A stretch of DNA of 64,000 bases from Roseivirga sp. E12 (lineage in GTDB: Bacteria; Bacteroidota; Bacteroidia; Cytophagales; Cyclobacteriaceae): assembly GCF_017592825.1 (NCBI RefSeq), contig NZ_JAGFMD010000010.1, positions 106,693 through 170,692 on the forward strand. The letters are read 5' to 3'. Below, one piece after another: positions 7,348 through 16,319 of the stretch; position 1 is the first letter of the stretch, and each line of letters begins with the position of its first letter. The notes under the pieces were generated by a model. It ran no database searches. It saw only the letters and a list, made by a program, of their open reading frames with translations, and was not told where the DNA came from. The translations under genes were made by a program, and so were the position numbers.

Positions 7348-9954
7348 TTATTCACTCCTCAATACTTTGGACGGATTTACCATGGCTGTTCTCACAGCTT
7401 GATAAGCAATTGTCAACATAGTTATCAAAAGAGCGAAGACTATGGCCACTATGGCTACATCAGCACCCATATTAATTCGATAAACATAATCGCTTAACCA
7501 ATCTCCCATAAAGAAATACGCCACTGGCAAACCTACCATTAAAGCTATGGCTATCAGTTTAAGAAAATCTGCGGATAGCAAAATCAAAATTGACTTAAAT
7601 GAAGCCCCTAAGACTTTGCGAATCCCCATTTCTTTCGCTCTATGCAGTGCTATGAATGAAATCAGGCCAAACATTCCTAGGCAAGCAATGAATACAGCAA
7701 TGCTAGCAAAAGTAAGAAATACATTACCCAAGCGGGATTCAAACCTGTACATACGATTGTAATAGTCGTCCATGAATTCATAGTCAAATGGTAGGCCTGG
7801 TGCCGCCTCTAACAAATTGGATTCTATAAACTGCAATGTTTCAGACAAGTCATTGGTTTCCAACTTTACATAGCCCGTATAAGACTGATTAGGGTTGTAT
7901 AAGATCACAAAAGGCTCAATACGTTGCTGCATGGATTTGAAATGAAAGTCTTTCACCACCCCTTGAACAGGCCCTTCGTAACCTCCAATGACTACATTCT
8001 GCCCTACAGCCTCTTCGGCCGACCAGTTGAAGAGTTTAGCGGCAGTTTCGTTGATAATATAGGTTGGATTCAACCCTGCCGTGTCAAGCTCATTGAAAGG
8101 CACCGCACGTTCCATAAGGCTAAGTCCGCTTAACAACTCCATTCCCATGAGATCCATAAATTCCTTATCAGCACTTAAAAAGTATATAAGTTCATAGTCA
8201 TCATCGGTGGGGCCAGTTTGGATACCGTGTGCTGAACCAACACTTATTGGCACATTGGAGGCCATACTAACCGATTTAATGTTGGGGTTAGTCATGAGTG
8301 TATTTTTGAAAGACTCGTAGTTCTTCTTCAAATCTCCATCTGACGTAAAGAAGATCACTTGTTCTTTATCCAATCCAATATTCTTGTCCTGGATGAAGTT
8401 TAGCTGCTTTTTCACCACAAGAGTAGCCACCACTAAGAAAGCCGAAATGGCAAATTGTACAATCACCAAAAACTTTCGTAGTCGATTTCCAGACCCAGAG
8501 TGAGTGAATTTACCTTTTAACACAGTTACTGGCTTAAACATTGAAAGCACCAAGGCTGGATAAATACCTGCCAGAAATGTAATTATCAGTCCAAGCCCGC
8601 ATAAAAACAGAAGGAACTCTGATTTAAACAGGTATACAGTATTCAGTCTTTCTCCTGCCAGATCATTAAAATAAGGTAGCAGCCAATAGCTAAAAGCGAT
8701 AGAAATTGCGAGCGATAGAAATACGAACAAGAATGACTCTCCTAAAAACTGACCAATAAGTTGCCTTCTGTGCGCGCCAACTACTTTACGGATTCCTACT
8801 TCTTTGGCTCTTTCTAAAGACCTTGAGGTTGCCAGGTTCACATAGTTAATGCAGGCTATCAATAAGATGAGGAAAGCCACGACAGAAAAGATGTAGACAT
8901 ATTGGATATCACCTACTCTCCCTAGCTCATAATTGAGTTTAAATCTTTTCTGAAGATAGATATCATTCAAAGACTGCAGGTATGTACCACTATCTTCACT
9001 TTCTGTGGGCATATCCAGCTCAACATTTACTTTCTCCCCTACCTTTTGCTCAAAGACAATGGGATCAACATTATCTTCTAATCTTAGAAAGGTTTGAAAG
9101 CTCCAATTAGACCAGGTTTCTCTTTGTGCCCACCTTATTTCTTTAAAGGGGATTAAGAAATCAAACTGCATCATTGAATTTGCCGGTGGGTCAAGAACAA
9201 CTCCGGCAATAGCATACTGCTCTCCCTCCCTTATCATTGTTTTTCCAACAACATCCTGAGTGCCATAGTATTTCATGGCAGCTTTTTGCGTGATAACAAG
9301 CGTCTTCGGCTTGGAAAGAATCCCCTCTTCATTTCCTTGTAACAAGGGAAAAGTAAAGACATCGAAGAAAGCAGTATCAGCGAAATAGACATTCGTTGTA
9401 AATGACTGGTTGTCAATTTTCATGATTTGACCACCTAGTTCAATCACTCTAACACTGTGCCTAACCTCCTCTTCAAAGTTTCGCTTGAGGAAGGGGCCCA
9501 CAATATTTGGGGTGATGGCGTCCTCACCATTAGTTACCCTGAAAATTTTGTCCTTTTGTTCGTGAAATTGATCGAAGCTCAACTGATGTTGTACGTAGAG
9601 TACTATCAGAATGAAACTAGTGAGACCAACCGCAAGTCCTGATAGATTAATGATAGAATAGGCTTTGTGCTTTTTGGCGCTTCTAAAAGCGACCTTGAAA
9701 TTGTTTTTGACCATAACTAAATTGTTTTGAGTATATCTTTTTGAGTTTCTTCGTTTGAGGGTATGCCAACGCATGAACTTGAATACATTAAGCCAGTACT
9801 TCTTCCTAGCCTTAGCAGGTCCATACTTATCATAATGATCCAAATAGCGTTCTTCTAGATCTCCAGCTATCTCCTCTTGGAGTGGATCGTCACAATACCA
9901 ATGAAAGATTCTTTCGGCCAACCTAGGCGGCTTTCGAATTTGGAATGAATTCAT
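7348..9954 (-). CDS. FtsX/MacB-type ABC transporter permease with N-terminal prefix domain
   Basis: An 868-aa permease. Residues 1 to about 70 form the prefix domain seen in PadR-linked permeases (PPRLAERIFHWYC, EEIAGDLEERYLDHY). Then come one membrane helix, a periplasmic MacB-PCD-like domain, three helices including the FtsX motif SRSLERAKEVGIRKVVGA, a second periplasmic domain and a final helix set with ALHRAKEMGIRKVLGA. The ATPase that such permeases need is not next to it. The start overlaps the PadR gene by 4 bases. The substrate is unknown; relatives export peptides or lipids or transmit mechanical force. Confidence 0.9.
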   Translation of the reverse strand: MNSFQIRKPPRLAERIFHWYCDDPLQEEIAGDLEERYLDHYDKYGPAKARKKYWLNVFKFMRWHTLKRRNSKRYTQNNLVMVKNNFKVAFRSAKKHKAYSIINLSGLAVGLTSFILIVLYVQHQLSFDQFHEQKDKIFRVTNGEDAITPNIVGPFLKRNFEEEVRHSVRVIELGGQIMKIDNQSFTTNVYFADTAFFDVFTFPLLQGNEEGILSKPKTLVITQKAAMKYYGTQDVVGKTMIREGEQYAIAGVVLDPPANSMMQFDFLIPFKEIRWAQRETWSNWSFQTFLRLEDNVDPIVFEQKVGEKVNVELDMPTESEDSGTYLQSLNDIYLQKRFKLNYELGRVGDIQYVYIFSVVAFLILLIACINYVNLATSRSLERAKEVGIRKVVGAHRRQLIGQFLGESFLFVFLSLAISIAFSYWLLPYFNDLAGERLNTVYLFKSEFLLFLCGLGLIITFLAGIYPALVLSMFKPVTVLKGKFTHSGSGNRLRKFLVIVQFAISAFLVVATLVVKKQLNFIQDKNIGLDKEQVIFFTSDGDLKKNYESFKNTLMTNPNIKSVSMASNVPISVGSAHGIQTGPTDDDYELIYFLSADKEFMDLMGMELLSGLSLMERAVPFNELDTAGLNPTYIINETAAKLFNWSAEEAVGQNVVIGGYEGPVQGVVKDFHFKSMQQRIEPFVILYNPNQSYTGYVKLETNDLSETLQFIESNLLEAAPGLPFDYEFMDDYYNRMYRFESRLGNVFLTFASIAVFIACLGMFGLISFIALHRAKEMGIRKVLGASFKSILILLSADFLKLIAIALMVGLPVAYFFMGDWLSDYVYRINMGADVAIVAIVFALLITMLTIAYQAVRTAMVNPSKVLRSE

Positions 9955-10292
9955 GATTCGCTCCCTCCAAATACATAACCTGGAATTTTCGACCAGAGGT
10001 ACTGCCGATGTTCTTTTGCTTCAAGCAATGCCGACTTGCCGGCTGAAGTAACTTCAAAGATTCGTTTGCGTCTTCCTCCTCTTTTTTCAGAGGCACCACC
10101 TAAGTCAGACTTTACATAGCCTTTCTCCTCTAGGCGATAAAGTGCAGTATGTACCGAACTCATATTTACCGATCTACCCAACTCCTCCTCTATCACATTG
10201 GTAATTGATAGGCCATAGGCCTGCCCCTGTTGCGTAGCCACTACAAGCAGTACTGTTTCTTCAAACTCTCCTAAAAAGTGTCTTCTTTCCAT
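9951..10292 (-). CDS. PadR family transcriptional regulator
   Basis: A 113-aa winged-helix protein with the PadR pattern: FEETVLLVVATQQGQAYGLSI at the N-terminus, the recognition part NMSSVHTALYRLEEKGYV, and a basic wing (KRGGRRKRIFEVT). PadR proteins usually repress their own operon and release DNA when they bind a ligand or are depleted. It is translationally coupled to the permease downstream, so permease and regulator should be made together. A perfect dyad lies just upstream and is a candidate operator. Confidence 0.93.
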   Translation of the reverse strand: MERRHFLGEFEETVLLVVATQQGQAYGLSITNVIEEELGRSVNMSSVHTALYRLEEKGYVKSDLGGASEKRGGRRKRIFEVTSAGKSALLEAKEHRQYLWSKIPGYVFGGSES

Positions 10293-10310
10293 TGGTTTAA
10301 TATCTTACCC

Positions 10311-10325
10311 ATTAGTAAAACTAAT
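10311..10325. promoter_or_regulatory. Dyad ATTAGT-AAA-ACTAAT, candidate PadR operator
   Basis: A perfect inverted repeat of two 6-base arms lies 19 bases upstream of the padR start codon, where an autoregulatory operator would be expected. No footprint data exist here; the assignment rests on position and symmetry. Confidence 0.45.
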
Positions 10326-10472
10326 AAAAATAAATATCTATTTATACAGTGATGCACCCAATCAGTAATTCGTTGCACTGAACCGGATATTATCACAGAC
10401 GAAGTGTCGATCGATTCATTACGTCTACACATTGTCTAGCTGCTCCTCGAGCATATTTAATCCATAAATTCT

Positions 10473-10480
10473 TACATTTG
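10473..10480 (+). promoter_or_regulatory. -7 box TACATTTG upstream of the 10506 lipoprotein gene
   Basis: TACATTTG fits TAnnTTTG and lies 25 bases before the ATG at 10506. No TTG is found 19-21 bases further upstream, so only half of the consensus is present. Confidence 0.4.
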
Positions 10481-10505
10481 AGGTGACACTATCTTTAGAC
10501 TGAAT

Positions 10506-11090
10506 ATGATAAAAGCAGCTAAACTCTCTCTTTGTGCACTGGTTTTAACACTTTGTGCTTGTAGTAATTCGATTGATGTGGATCCGGATACTGGGTTTGA
10601 GATTTTTACAATTCCTGCTGGGGGACACAATTCCATCATTAGGAATGAGGCTTTCACAGGCTCAGGGGTTAATATTAAAGCAATCTTTGATAATAGTGCT
10701 CAATACACCTTGGAGGTAGCATCAGATCAAGCTGACATTAACAAACTCATTGGTTTTTCTGATTGTACACAACACCATCAAAGTGAAAGTGGTCGCATTG
10801 GCTGGAGATGGTTTAATGACGAATTGCAGATTCTCGCCTACACCTATTTAGAAGGCAACCTATCCTTTGAACTTATGGGGGCTATCCCTCTCAACACGGA
10901 AGTAGATTTATCTGTCAGAATTGTCGGAGACACTTACCAATACTCGGGCACAGGACTGCAATCTGTGACTATGCAAAGAAGTAGCAATTGTGAGACAGGA
11001 GAGAACTATTGGTTATGGCCTTATTTCGGTGGAGACCAACCAGCCCCTCATGAAGTAAAAATTCAACTAAAAAGAACGGTTATTGACTAG
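10506..11090 (+). CDS. Lipoprotein of unknown function, 194 aa
   Basis: The N-terminus is a lipoprotein signal with lipobox LCAC, so Cys19 would be acylated. After it comes an acidic linker (SIDVDPDTG) and a beta-rich domain with Cys in SDCTQHH and SSNCETGEN, possibly disulfide-linked. I do not recognise the family. It is monocistronic: the PadR gene upstream is divergent, and a strong bidirectional terminator separates it from the convergent VWA gene downstream. Confidence 0.75.
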   Translation: MIKAAKLSLCALVLTLCACSNSIDVDPDTGFEIFTIPAGGHNSIIRNEAFTGSGVNIKAIFDNSAQYTLEVASDQADINKLIGFSDCTQHHQSESGRIGWRWFNDELQILAYTYLEGNLSFELMGAIPLNTEVDLSVRIVGDTYQYSGTGLQSVTMQRSSNCETGENYWLWPYFGGDQPAPHEVKIQLKRTVID

Positions 11091-11110
11091 AACTAGTCTG
11101 ATAAAATTCA

Positions 11111-11142
11111 AAAGCCCCTCCTTAATAAGGAGGGGCTTTTTT
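11111..11142. terminator. Bidirectional terminator between lipoprotein and VWA genes
   Basis: AAGCCCCTCC and GGAGGGGCTT pair perfectly around TTAATAA and are followed by T-run on the plus strand and A-rich sequence on the other side (T-rich on minus). It serves the two convergent genes ending at 11090 and 11144. Confidence 0.92.
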
Positions 11143-11143
11143 G

Positions 11144-13033
11144 TCACTCACCCTCACCAAGTAACTCGGCCATCTCAACTAGCTTGATCAATTCAGCTCT
11201 GTAGCCTTCTTCATCTTCGCCTTTTGCAGCCTTTGCCAAACGGATTACCGCGTCAAACTTAAGACCATTCGAATAATCAGAATCTCTGAGTAACATTCCA
11301 AAACCTGCAACTGCTGCTGACCATCTAAAGTTGTTGGAAGTCTTTCCGATCTTCATGACATCATTTTTGACCACTGTATCCAAATAGATCGACTTATCTT
11401 CATCTGGCTTCTTATATCGTAGTTTTACTGTCATCAAGTCAGATTCATTTCCACTCAGCTCGATCTTCTTTTTCTGACGATACTTCAGGTCATCCAGAGG
11501 TTTAAAGTTACTTTCAACTCCCACCGGGATCACCTCATAAAGAGCCGCCACACTGTGTCCTGACCCCAGTTCGCCAGCATCCTTCTTATCGTTATTGAAG
11601 TCTTCGTCATTTAATCTTCTATTCTCATAACCGATAAGTCGATAGGCCTGAACAGTAGCTGGGTTAAACTCTACTTGAATTTTAACATCCTTAGCGATAG
11701 TAAAAAGCGTACCTCCAAACTCTTTTACAAGCACCTTTTTCGCCTCAAGGATATTATCGATATAAGCATGGTTACCATTACCCTTATCGGCTAGTACTTC
11801 CATTTTAGAGTCTTTGTAGTTACCCATCCCATATCCAAGTACTGTCAAGAACACCCCACTCTTTCTCTGATTTTCGATAAGGCTCTCCATGTCATCATCG
11901 CTAGAGGCACCTACATTAAAATCTCCATCGGTAGCCAAGATTACACGGTTGTTACCTCCTTCTATGAAGTTCTCTTTTGCAATCTTATAGGCAAGCTGTA
12001 TTCCTGCTCCTCCGGCTGTGGAACCACCAGCATTAAGCTTATCCAACGCCTTAAGGATTTTCTTCTTCTCGTTACCTGGAGTAGACTCCAGTACTTCTCC
12101 AGCTGCCCCGGCATACACCACCATTGCTACACGGTCTTTTCGTCTAAGCTCATTAATCAACAGCTTGAATGATTTCTTCAAAAGAGGCAACTTGTTGTGA
12201 TTACCCATTGACCCTGATACATCTATCAAGAAGACAATATTAGAGGCAGGAAGATTATCCATTTCTATTTTCTCTCCTTGAATACCTACATGAACTAGCT
12301 TATGGTCCTCATTCCATGGTGCTAAAGACACTTCATGTTCTACACCAAATGGATGTTTCCCTTTTGGTGATTCGTAGTCATAATTGAAATAATTGATCAT
12401 TTCTTCAATCTTAACAGCATCTTTTGGAGGCAATTGTCCGGCATTAATAAACCTTCTCACATTACTGTATGAGGCAGCATCTACATCAATTGAAAGTGTG
12501 CTATAAGGATTCTTCCAAGGGGATTTGAAACCGTTTTCATCGATCTTTTTGTATGACTCATTGGATGGACGATAACTGTCGAAATACACCGATTTTTTAT
12601 ATGCCGGAGAAGGCATTGAGGCCATATCCACCTCATACTCTACATTAGCCTGCGCCAGGCTATTTGATCTTCTCCGACTTCTGCGAGAGTTGCTCTGCAC
12701 TCCGGTGACAACAACTTCTGCGAGAGAAACCGCATCTGGAGCCAACATTACATTCAAGGTGTTAGATTGCCCCACTTTTATTTCTTGTGTGATGTATCCG
12801 AGAAATCTGAAAACCAAAACACTCCCGGTATCAGGTACCCTTATACTGAACTTCCCATCTTTATTTGTAGTCGTCCCTAATGTTGTGCCCTTTAACAAAA
12901 CCGTTACCTGTGGTAATGGCAAGCCATCATCAGCTCCTGTAATTTTACCTGTTATTACTCTTTGAAATTTTTCTTCCATTGGATTATGGAATCCGATGAA
13001 AAGTGTCATCATTATGATTAATACCTGCTTCAT
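11144..13033 (-). CDS. YfbK-like von Willebrand factor A protein with N-terminal CarboxypepD_reg domain
   Basis: A 629-aa exported protein. After a short signal-like N-terminus comes a CarboxypepD_reg-like beta-sandwich (about 28-110, ending EVVVTG), an Arg/Ser-rich linker (RRSRRRSNS), the YfbK/vWF N-terminal region (PYSTLSIDVDAASYSNVRRF), a VWA domain with intact MIDAS motif DVSGSMG (about 272-278) and the YfbK C-terminal domain. VWA domains bind ligands through a divalent metal; the role of this group is unknown. The first domain is closely similar to one in the anti-sigma protein on the other side of the divergent locus, so the proteins may act together in the envelope. Confidence 0.9.
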   Translation of the reverse strand: MKQVLIIMMTLFIGFHNPMEEKFQRVITGKITGADDGLPLPQVTVLLKGTTLGTTTNKDGKFSIRVPDTGSVLVFRFLGYITQEIKVGQSNTLNVMLAPDAVSLAEVVVTGVQSNSRRSRRRSNSLAQANVEYEVDMASMPSPAYKKSVYFDSYRPSNESYKKIDENGFKSPWKNPYSTLSIDVDAASYSNVRRFINAGQLPPKDAVKIEEMINYFNYDYESPKGKHPFGVEHEVSLAPWNEDHKLVHVGIQGEKIEMDNLPASNIVFLIDVSGSMGNHNKLPLLKKSFKLLINELRRKDRVAMVVYAGAAGEVLESTPGNEKKKILKALDKLNAGGSTAGGAGIQLAYKIAKENFIEGGNNRVILATDGDFNVGASSDDDMESLIENQRKSGVFLTVLGYGMGNYKDSKMEVLADKGNGNHAYIDNILEAKKVLVKEFGGTLFTIAKDVKIQVEFNPATVQAYRLIGYENRRLNDEDFNNDKKDAGELGSGHSVAALYEVIPVGVESNFKPLDDLKYRQKKKIELSGNESDLMTVKLRYKKPDEDKSIYLDTVVKNDVMKIGKTSNNFRWSAAVAGFGMLLRDSDYSNGLKFDAVIRLAKAAKGEDEEGYRAELIKLVEMAELLGEGE

Positions 13034-13116
13034 GATTATATGATTTAGATTTTCAATTCTTTACTCACATGATGCGGCATGGAAGTTGATTCCATAAATA
13101 GTTGAGAAAAAAATTA

Positions 13117-13207
13117 CGTCATTGCGATCCCGATTCATCGGGAGAAGTAATCTCCTAACCAAAAGGGGGATTGCTTCGCAAGTCGTACCTCCTTTCTCGC
13201 AATGACG
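13117..13207. repeat. CGTCATTGCGA palindromic repeat, between the VWA and sigma-factor genes
   Basis: The outer arms CGTCATTGCGA and TCGCAATGACG are complementary; the inner part carries GAAGTAATCTCC and GGGGGATTGCTTC. It occupies most of the divergent gap and ends 8 bases before the sigma-factor start, so any promoter for the sigma factor lies in or beyond it. Confidence 0.85.
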
Positions 13208-13214
13208 AAGGCTA

Positions 13215-13808
13215 TTGAAAAGAAGGACACTAAATATTGACCAAATCACTGACCTAGAGCTTATTTCGGCTTACAAGCGAAGTAAGGACAAGGAGTTAGT
13301 GGGTTTGCTATTCAAGCGCTATACGCCTTTGGTTTATGGTGTATGCCTGAAATATTTGAAAGAAAGAGAGTCCTCTAAGGATATGACCATGCAGGTATTC
13401 GAAAAGCTATTGCTGCGCCTGGAAGACCAAGACATAGTCAATTTTAAAAGTTGGCTTCATGTGCTTACAAAAAATGAATGTCTAATGCTTCTCAGAAAAC
13501 AATCCAGCCAAAGTGAGAGAGCTCAAATTGTTAATGGAACTGATTTTATGGAATTGTCCATTGCTGCGCATCATGAGGATGAGGGGCTTGAGGAAGACGT
13601 TGAAAAGCTAGGTACATGTATAGATGGATTAAATGAAGAGCAGCAGGAGTGCATTAAGCTGTTTTACCTCGACAAGAAATGTTATCAAGAGGTGTGTGAC
13701 CTGACTGGTTACGAAATGAAGAAGGTGAAAAGCTATCTTCAGAATGGACGAAGGAATTTGAAATTATGTATTGAGAAACTCCGTGGACAAGAAGAACAAA
13801 CATATTGA
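13215..13808 (+). CDS. ECF-type sigma-70 family RNA polymerase sigma factor
   Basis: A 197-aa protein with region 2 (about 15-85: DLELISAYKRSKDKEL, LVYGVCLKYL, MTMQVFEKLL, FKSWLHVLTKNECL) and region 4 (about 125-180: GLNEEQQECIKLFYLDKKCYQEVCDLTGY then MKKVKSYLQNGRRNL). No ATG fits; TTG at 13215 is the most plausible start and keeps the full region 2. The anti-sigma gene overlaps its 3' end, so the pair should be co-translated. It probably controls envelope genes, possibly including the divergent VWA gene. Confidence 0.85.
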   Translation: MKRRTLNIDQITDLELISAYKRSKDKELVGLLFKRYTPLVYGVCLKYLKERESSKDMTMQVFEKLLLRLEDQDIVNFKSWLHVLTKNECLMLLRKQSSQSERAQIVNGTDFMELSIAAHHEDEGLEEDVEKLGTCIDGLNEEQQECIKLFYLDKKCYQEVCDLTGYEMKKVKSYLQNGRRNLKLCIEKLRGQEEQTY

Positions 13809-15177
13809 TCAGTTAACACCTGAGATCATAAAAGCTTACCGTTCTGGTGAGCTTACAGCTGAGCAAAAGCATCAGGTAGAAGTTTTGATGCTTGAAAATC
13901 CTTTGTATGCCGAGGGCATGGAAGGGGTTGAATCGATTGGCTTGGCTGACCTTTCCACAGACCTTGATGAATTGACTGCAAGATTGGATCAAGCTACGGA
14001 CTCAAAAGTTTCTCCGTTCTGGACGTTATACAGAAGGGTAGCTGCAATCGCACTCCTACTGATCACCTCTTTAGGTTTATTCTATTTGTTGAATGACCAG
14101 TCTCCTCTTCCAACACAAGAATTAAGTGATGCAAAGAAACCTACCACTGAAACACCCAAGGATAGTAGTGCTAATAACAAAATAGAGCCTTCCGTTGAAA
14201 CCAAAAGCACTCCAGAAGCGGAAATTGTGCAAGAAACGGAAATTGAATCGGTTAAAGACCAGATTCAAACTACTAAGCGGGTGACGAGGGATCCAATTGC
14301 AGAAAATGAGCCCGAAGGTCTTAAGCCCTTCTCTTCTGAAGCACCTAAGGAAGTCGAAATTCAAGCAGCCGCACCTCGGGAAATTACTTTACCAATGAGA
14401 ACATTTGACAAGTCACTGGATAGTGTCGTTGAGGTTAACTTGACATGGAAAGATCAGAGGAGTATTAAACAAGAAGTCTTGTCATTGAGTGAGAATGCCT
14501 CCAAGAGGAAACTTGATGATTCAGCTTTGAGAAATTCCTTTGCACCTCAAAACACTCCTGAAGCTCTTGAAAACCTAACGATAAGTGGTAAGGTTACAGG
14601 CTCAGACGATGGACTCCCCTTACCTCAGGTTTCTGTTTTTGTTAAAGGCACGATATTACATGGAATTGGAACTACGCAAGAAGGAACATATGGCTTGGAC
14701 AGCATTCGACCTGGTTCGACAATTGTATTCAGATACCTAGGCTATATTACCCAAGAGGTGAAATTAGACACAAGTGCGGTGTTGAACATTCAATTAGTGC
14801 CCGATGCTACTTCACTTGGAGAAGTTGTGGTTACTGGAATAGGTCTTAATGACGAAGAAGAGGAAGACGTAAGCACCTTTGCCATTGCTAAGCCAGAAGG
14901 TGGATATCCTAATTTTAACCGTTACCTCCGAAGAAACCTTAAATACCCTGAAACAGCCAAAGAACAGAAAGTACGGGGCAGAGTGACACTGGAATTTGAC
15001 GTGAGTGCTACCGGTGATCTATCCAACTTTAAGATTATAAAGGGTCTAGGCTTTGGCTGCGATAAAGAAGCCATCCGCTTGGTGAAAGAGGGACCAAAGT
15101 GGAATCCAAGAACCGAAGGGGTCGACAAACGCCCCGTCAGTTCCACTGTTAAGATCAGAGTAAGGTTTAGGCCTTAG
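13783..15177 (+). CDS. Anti-sigma-like membrane protein with CarboxypepD_reg and TonB C-terminal domains
   Basis: I place the start at GTG 13783, inside the sigma gene (26-base overlap); a TTG at 13771 would add four residues. Order of parts, numbered from 13771: a cytoplasmic N-terminal segment (1-88) in the place of an anti-sigma domain, a membrane helix (about 89-107), a low-complexity Glu/Thr/Lys periplasmic stretch, a CarboxypepD_reg domain (about 268-350) nearly matching that of the VWA protein at 11144, and a TonB C-terminal domain (about 385-468, with YPETAKEQKVRGRVTLEFDV). TonB tails contact outer-membrane receptors. A fusion of anti-sigma and TonB parts suggests that envelope status is read through the same molecule that holds the sigma factor. 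The N-terminal part has no clear zinc motif. Confidence 0.8.
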   Translation: MDKKNKHIDQLTPEIIKAYRSGELTAEQKHQVEVLMLENPLYAEGMEGVESIGLADLSTDLDELTARLDQATDSKVSPFWTLYRRVAAIALLLITSLGLFYLLNDQSPLPTQELSDAKKPTTETPKDSSANNKIEPSVETKSTPEAEIVQETEIESVKDQIQTTKRVTRDPIAENEPEGLKPFSSEAPKEVEIQAAAPREITLPMRTFDKSLDSVVEVNLTWKDQRSIKQEVLSLSENASKRKLDDSALRNSFAPQNTPEALENLTISGKVTGSDDGLPLPQVSVFVKGTILHGIGTTQEGTYGLDSIRPGSTIVFRYLGYITQEVKLDTSAVLNIQLVPDATSLGEVVVTGIGLNDEEEEDVSTFAIAKPEGGYPNFNRYLRRNLKYPETAKEQKVRGRVTLEFDVSATGDLSNFKIIKGLGFGCDKEAIRLVKEGPKWNPRTEGVDKRPVSSTVKIRVRFRP

Positions 15178-15178
15178 T

Positions 15179-15254
15179 GTCATTGCGAGTGCAGCGAAGC
15201 AATCTCCATAGTAATTCAGGGGATTGCCACGGTCATTCCTCCCTCGCAATGACG
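15179..15254. repeat. CGTCATTGCGA palindromic repeat after the anti-sigma gene
   Basis: GTCATTGCGAG (15179-15189) pairs with CTCGCAATGAC at the other end. It begins one base after the anti-sigma stop codon and ends just before the convergent aroF stop, where it may serve as terminator for both. Confidence 0.85.
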
Positions 15255-15258
15255 AAGG

Positions 15259-16272
15259 CTAAAAGCTCTTTCTCAATTCGAAGGTCTTTCTCATGCGATC
15301 AATCAAACGGTTTGACTCATTGTAGTTCAATGTCTGTTGCCCATCTGAATACGCTTCTTCAGGAATCTCGTGTGACTCAAAGATCACCCCATCAGCACCG
15401 GCCATAATACTTGCCAAAGCGATCGGTTCAACGTGCGCCCGAATGCCGATACCATGAGAAGGATCTGCAATCACTGGTAAGTGTGTTTTCTCTTTCAGCA
15501 CCGCCACAGCATTTAAGTCCATGGTGTTTCTAGTGGCTTTCTCATAGGTTCTAATGCCTCTTTCGCAAAGCAAAAGTCTTTCATTGCCTCCACTAAAGAC
15601 ATATTCAGCTGATGAAAGTAGCTCGTCAATCGTTCCAGAAATACCACGCTTAATCATTACCGGCTTGTCGGTACCCTTCCCCAATTCGTCCAGCAGATTG
15701 AAATTCTGAGTATTTCTAGCGCCTACTTGATAGATATCTACATAAGGATCCATTTCCGCAATCTGAGAAACCTGCATTACCTCAGTAATGATTTTCATAC
15801 CTGCCTCTTTGGCCAATTCGTACCACACTTTCAGTCCATCTATTCCCAAACCTCTAAAGGCATATGGAGAACTTCTTGGCTTGTACACTCCTCCCCGCAT
15901 GATGGTGATACCTTGAGACTTTAGATGTGCAATGGTCTTTCTGATTTGTTCCTCTCCTTCGATAGAACAAGGGCCTGCCATGATTTGGAAACCACCTTCT
16001 TCGATTACAACGCCATCACCAAGATCTATTACCGTAGGATTCACTTTCCACTTACGCGAAACAAGTTTAAAACCATCCGATACAATATGGATGTCTTTAA
16101 TACCATCCATTGACCCGATAGACCTGATATCGAATTCCTTGCTTCCTGTACCCACCAAGTAATCTCCTTTTTGGGTCTTCACTTCAGTCGGCTTGTATTT
16201 GAGTCCTTTGACTCTATTGATGATTGCCTCTTTTTGGCCCTCTTCTATTTCTTGTTCGAATTGTATGATCAT
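15259..16272 (-). CDS. aroF: 3-deoxy-7-phosphoheptulonate synthase (DAHP synthase, type I-beta)
   Basis: First enzyme of the shikimate pathway: condenses PEP and erythrose 4-phosphate. The 337-aa protein has an N-terminal ferredoxin-like regulatory domain (about 1-70), as in the Thermotoga enzyme that is feedback-inhibited by Phe/Tyr, then a barrel with MAGPCSIEG, RGGVYKPRSSPYAF, PVMIKRG and ADPSHGIG. There is no fused chorismate mutase. It is the last gene of the trp operon (47 bases after trpA), so supply of the precursor is tied to tryptophan demand. Confidence 0.95.
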   Translation of the reverse strand: MIIQFEQEIEEGQKEAIINRVKGLKYKPTEVKTQKGDYLVGTGSKEFDIRSIGSMDGIKDIHIVSDGFKLVSRKWKVNPTVIDLGDGVVIEEGGFQIMAGPCSIEGEEQIRKTIAHLKSQGITIMRGGVYKPRSSPYAFRGLGIDGLKVWYELAKEAGMKIITEVMQVSQIAEMDPYVDIYQVGARNTQNFNLLDELGKGTDKPVMIKRGISGTIDELLSSAEYVFSGGNERLLLCERGIRTYEKATRNTMDLNAVAVLKEKTHLPVIADPSHGIGIRAHVEPIALASIMAGADGVIFESHEIPEEAYSDGQQTLNYNESNRLIDRMRKTFELRKSF

Positions 16273-16319
16273 TTTTTATAAGTTTCGAGCGATGAGCTAA
16301 AGCTTCAAGCTCAGTCTGT

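Noticed and set aside
15179..15254. Rho-independent terminator of aroF only
   Set aside because: No T-run follows the stem on the minus strand; it is better explained as a copy of the dispersed repeat.
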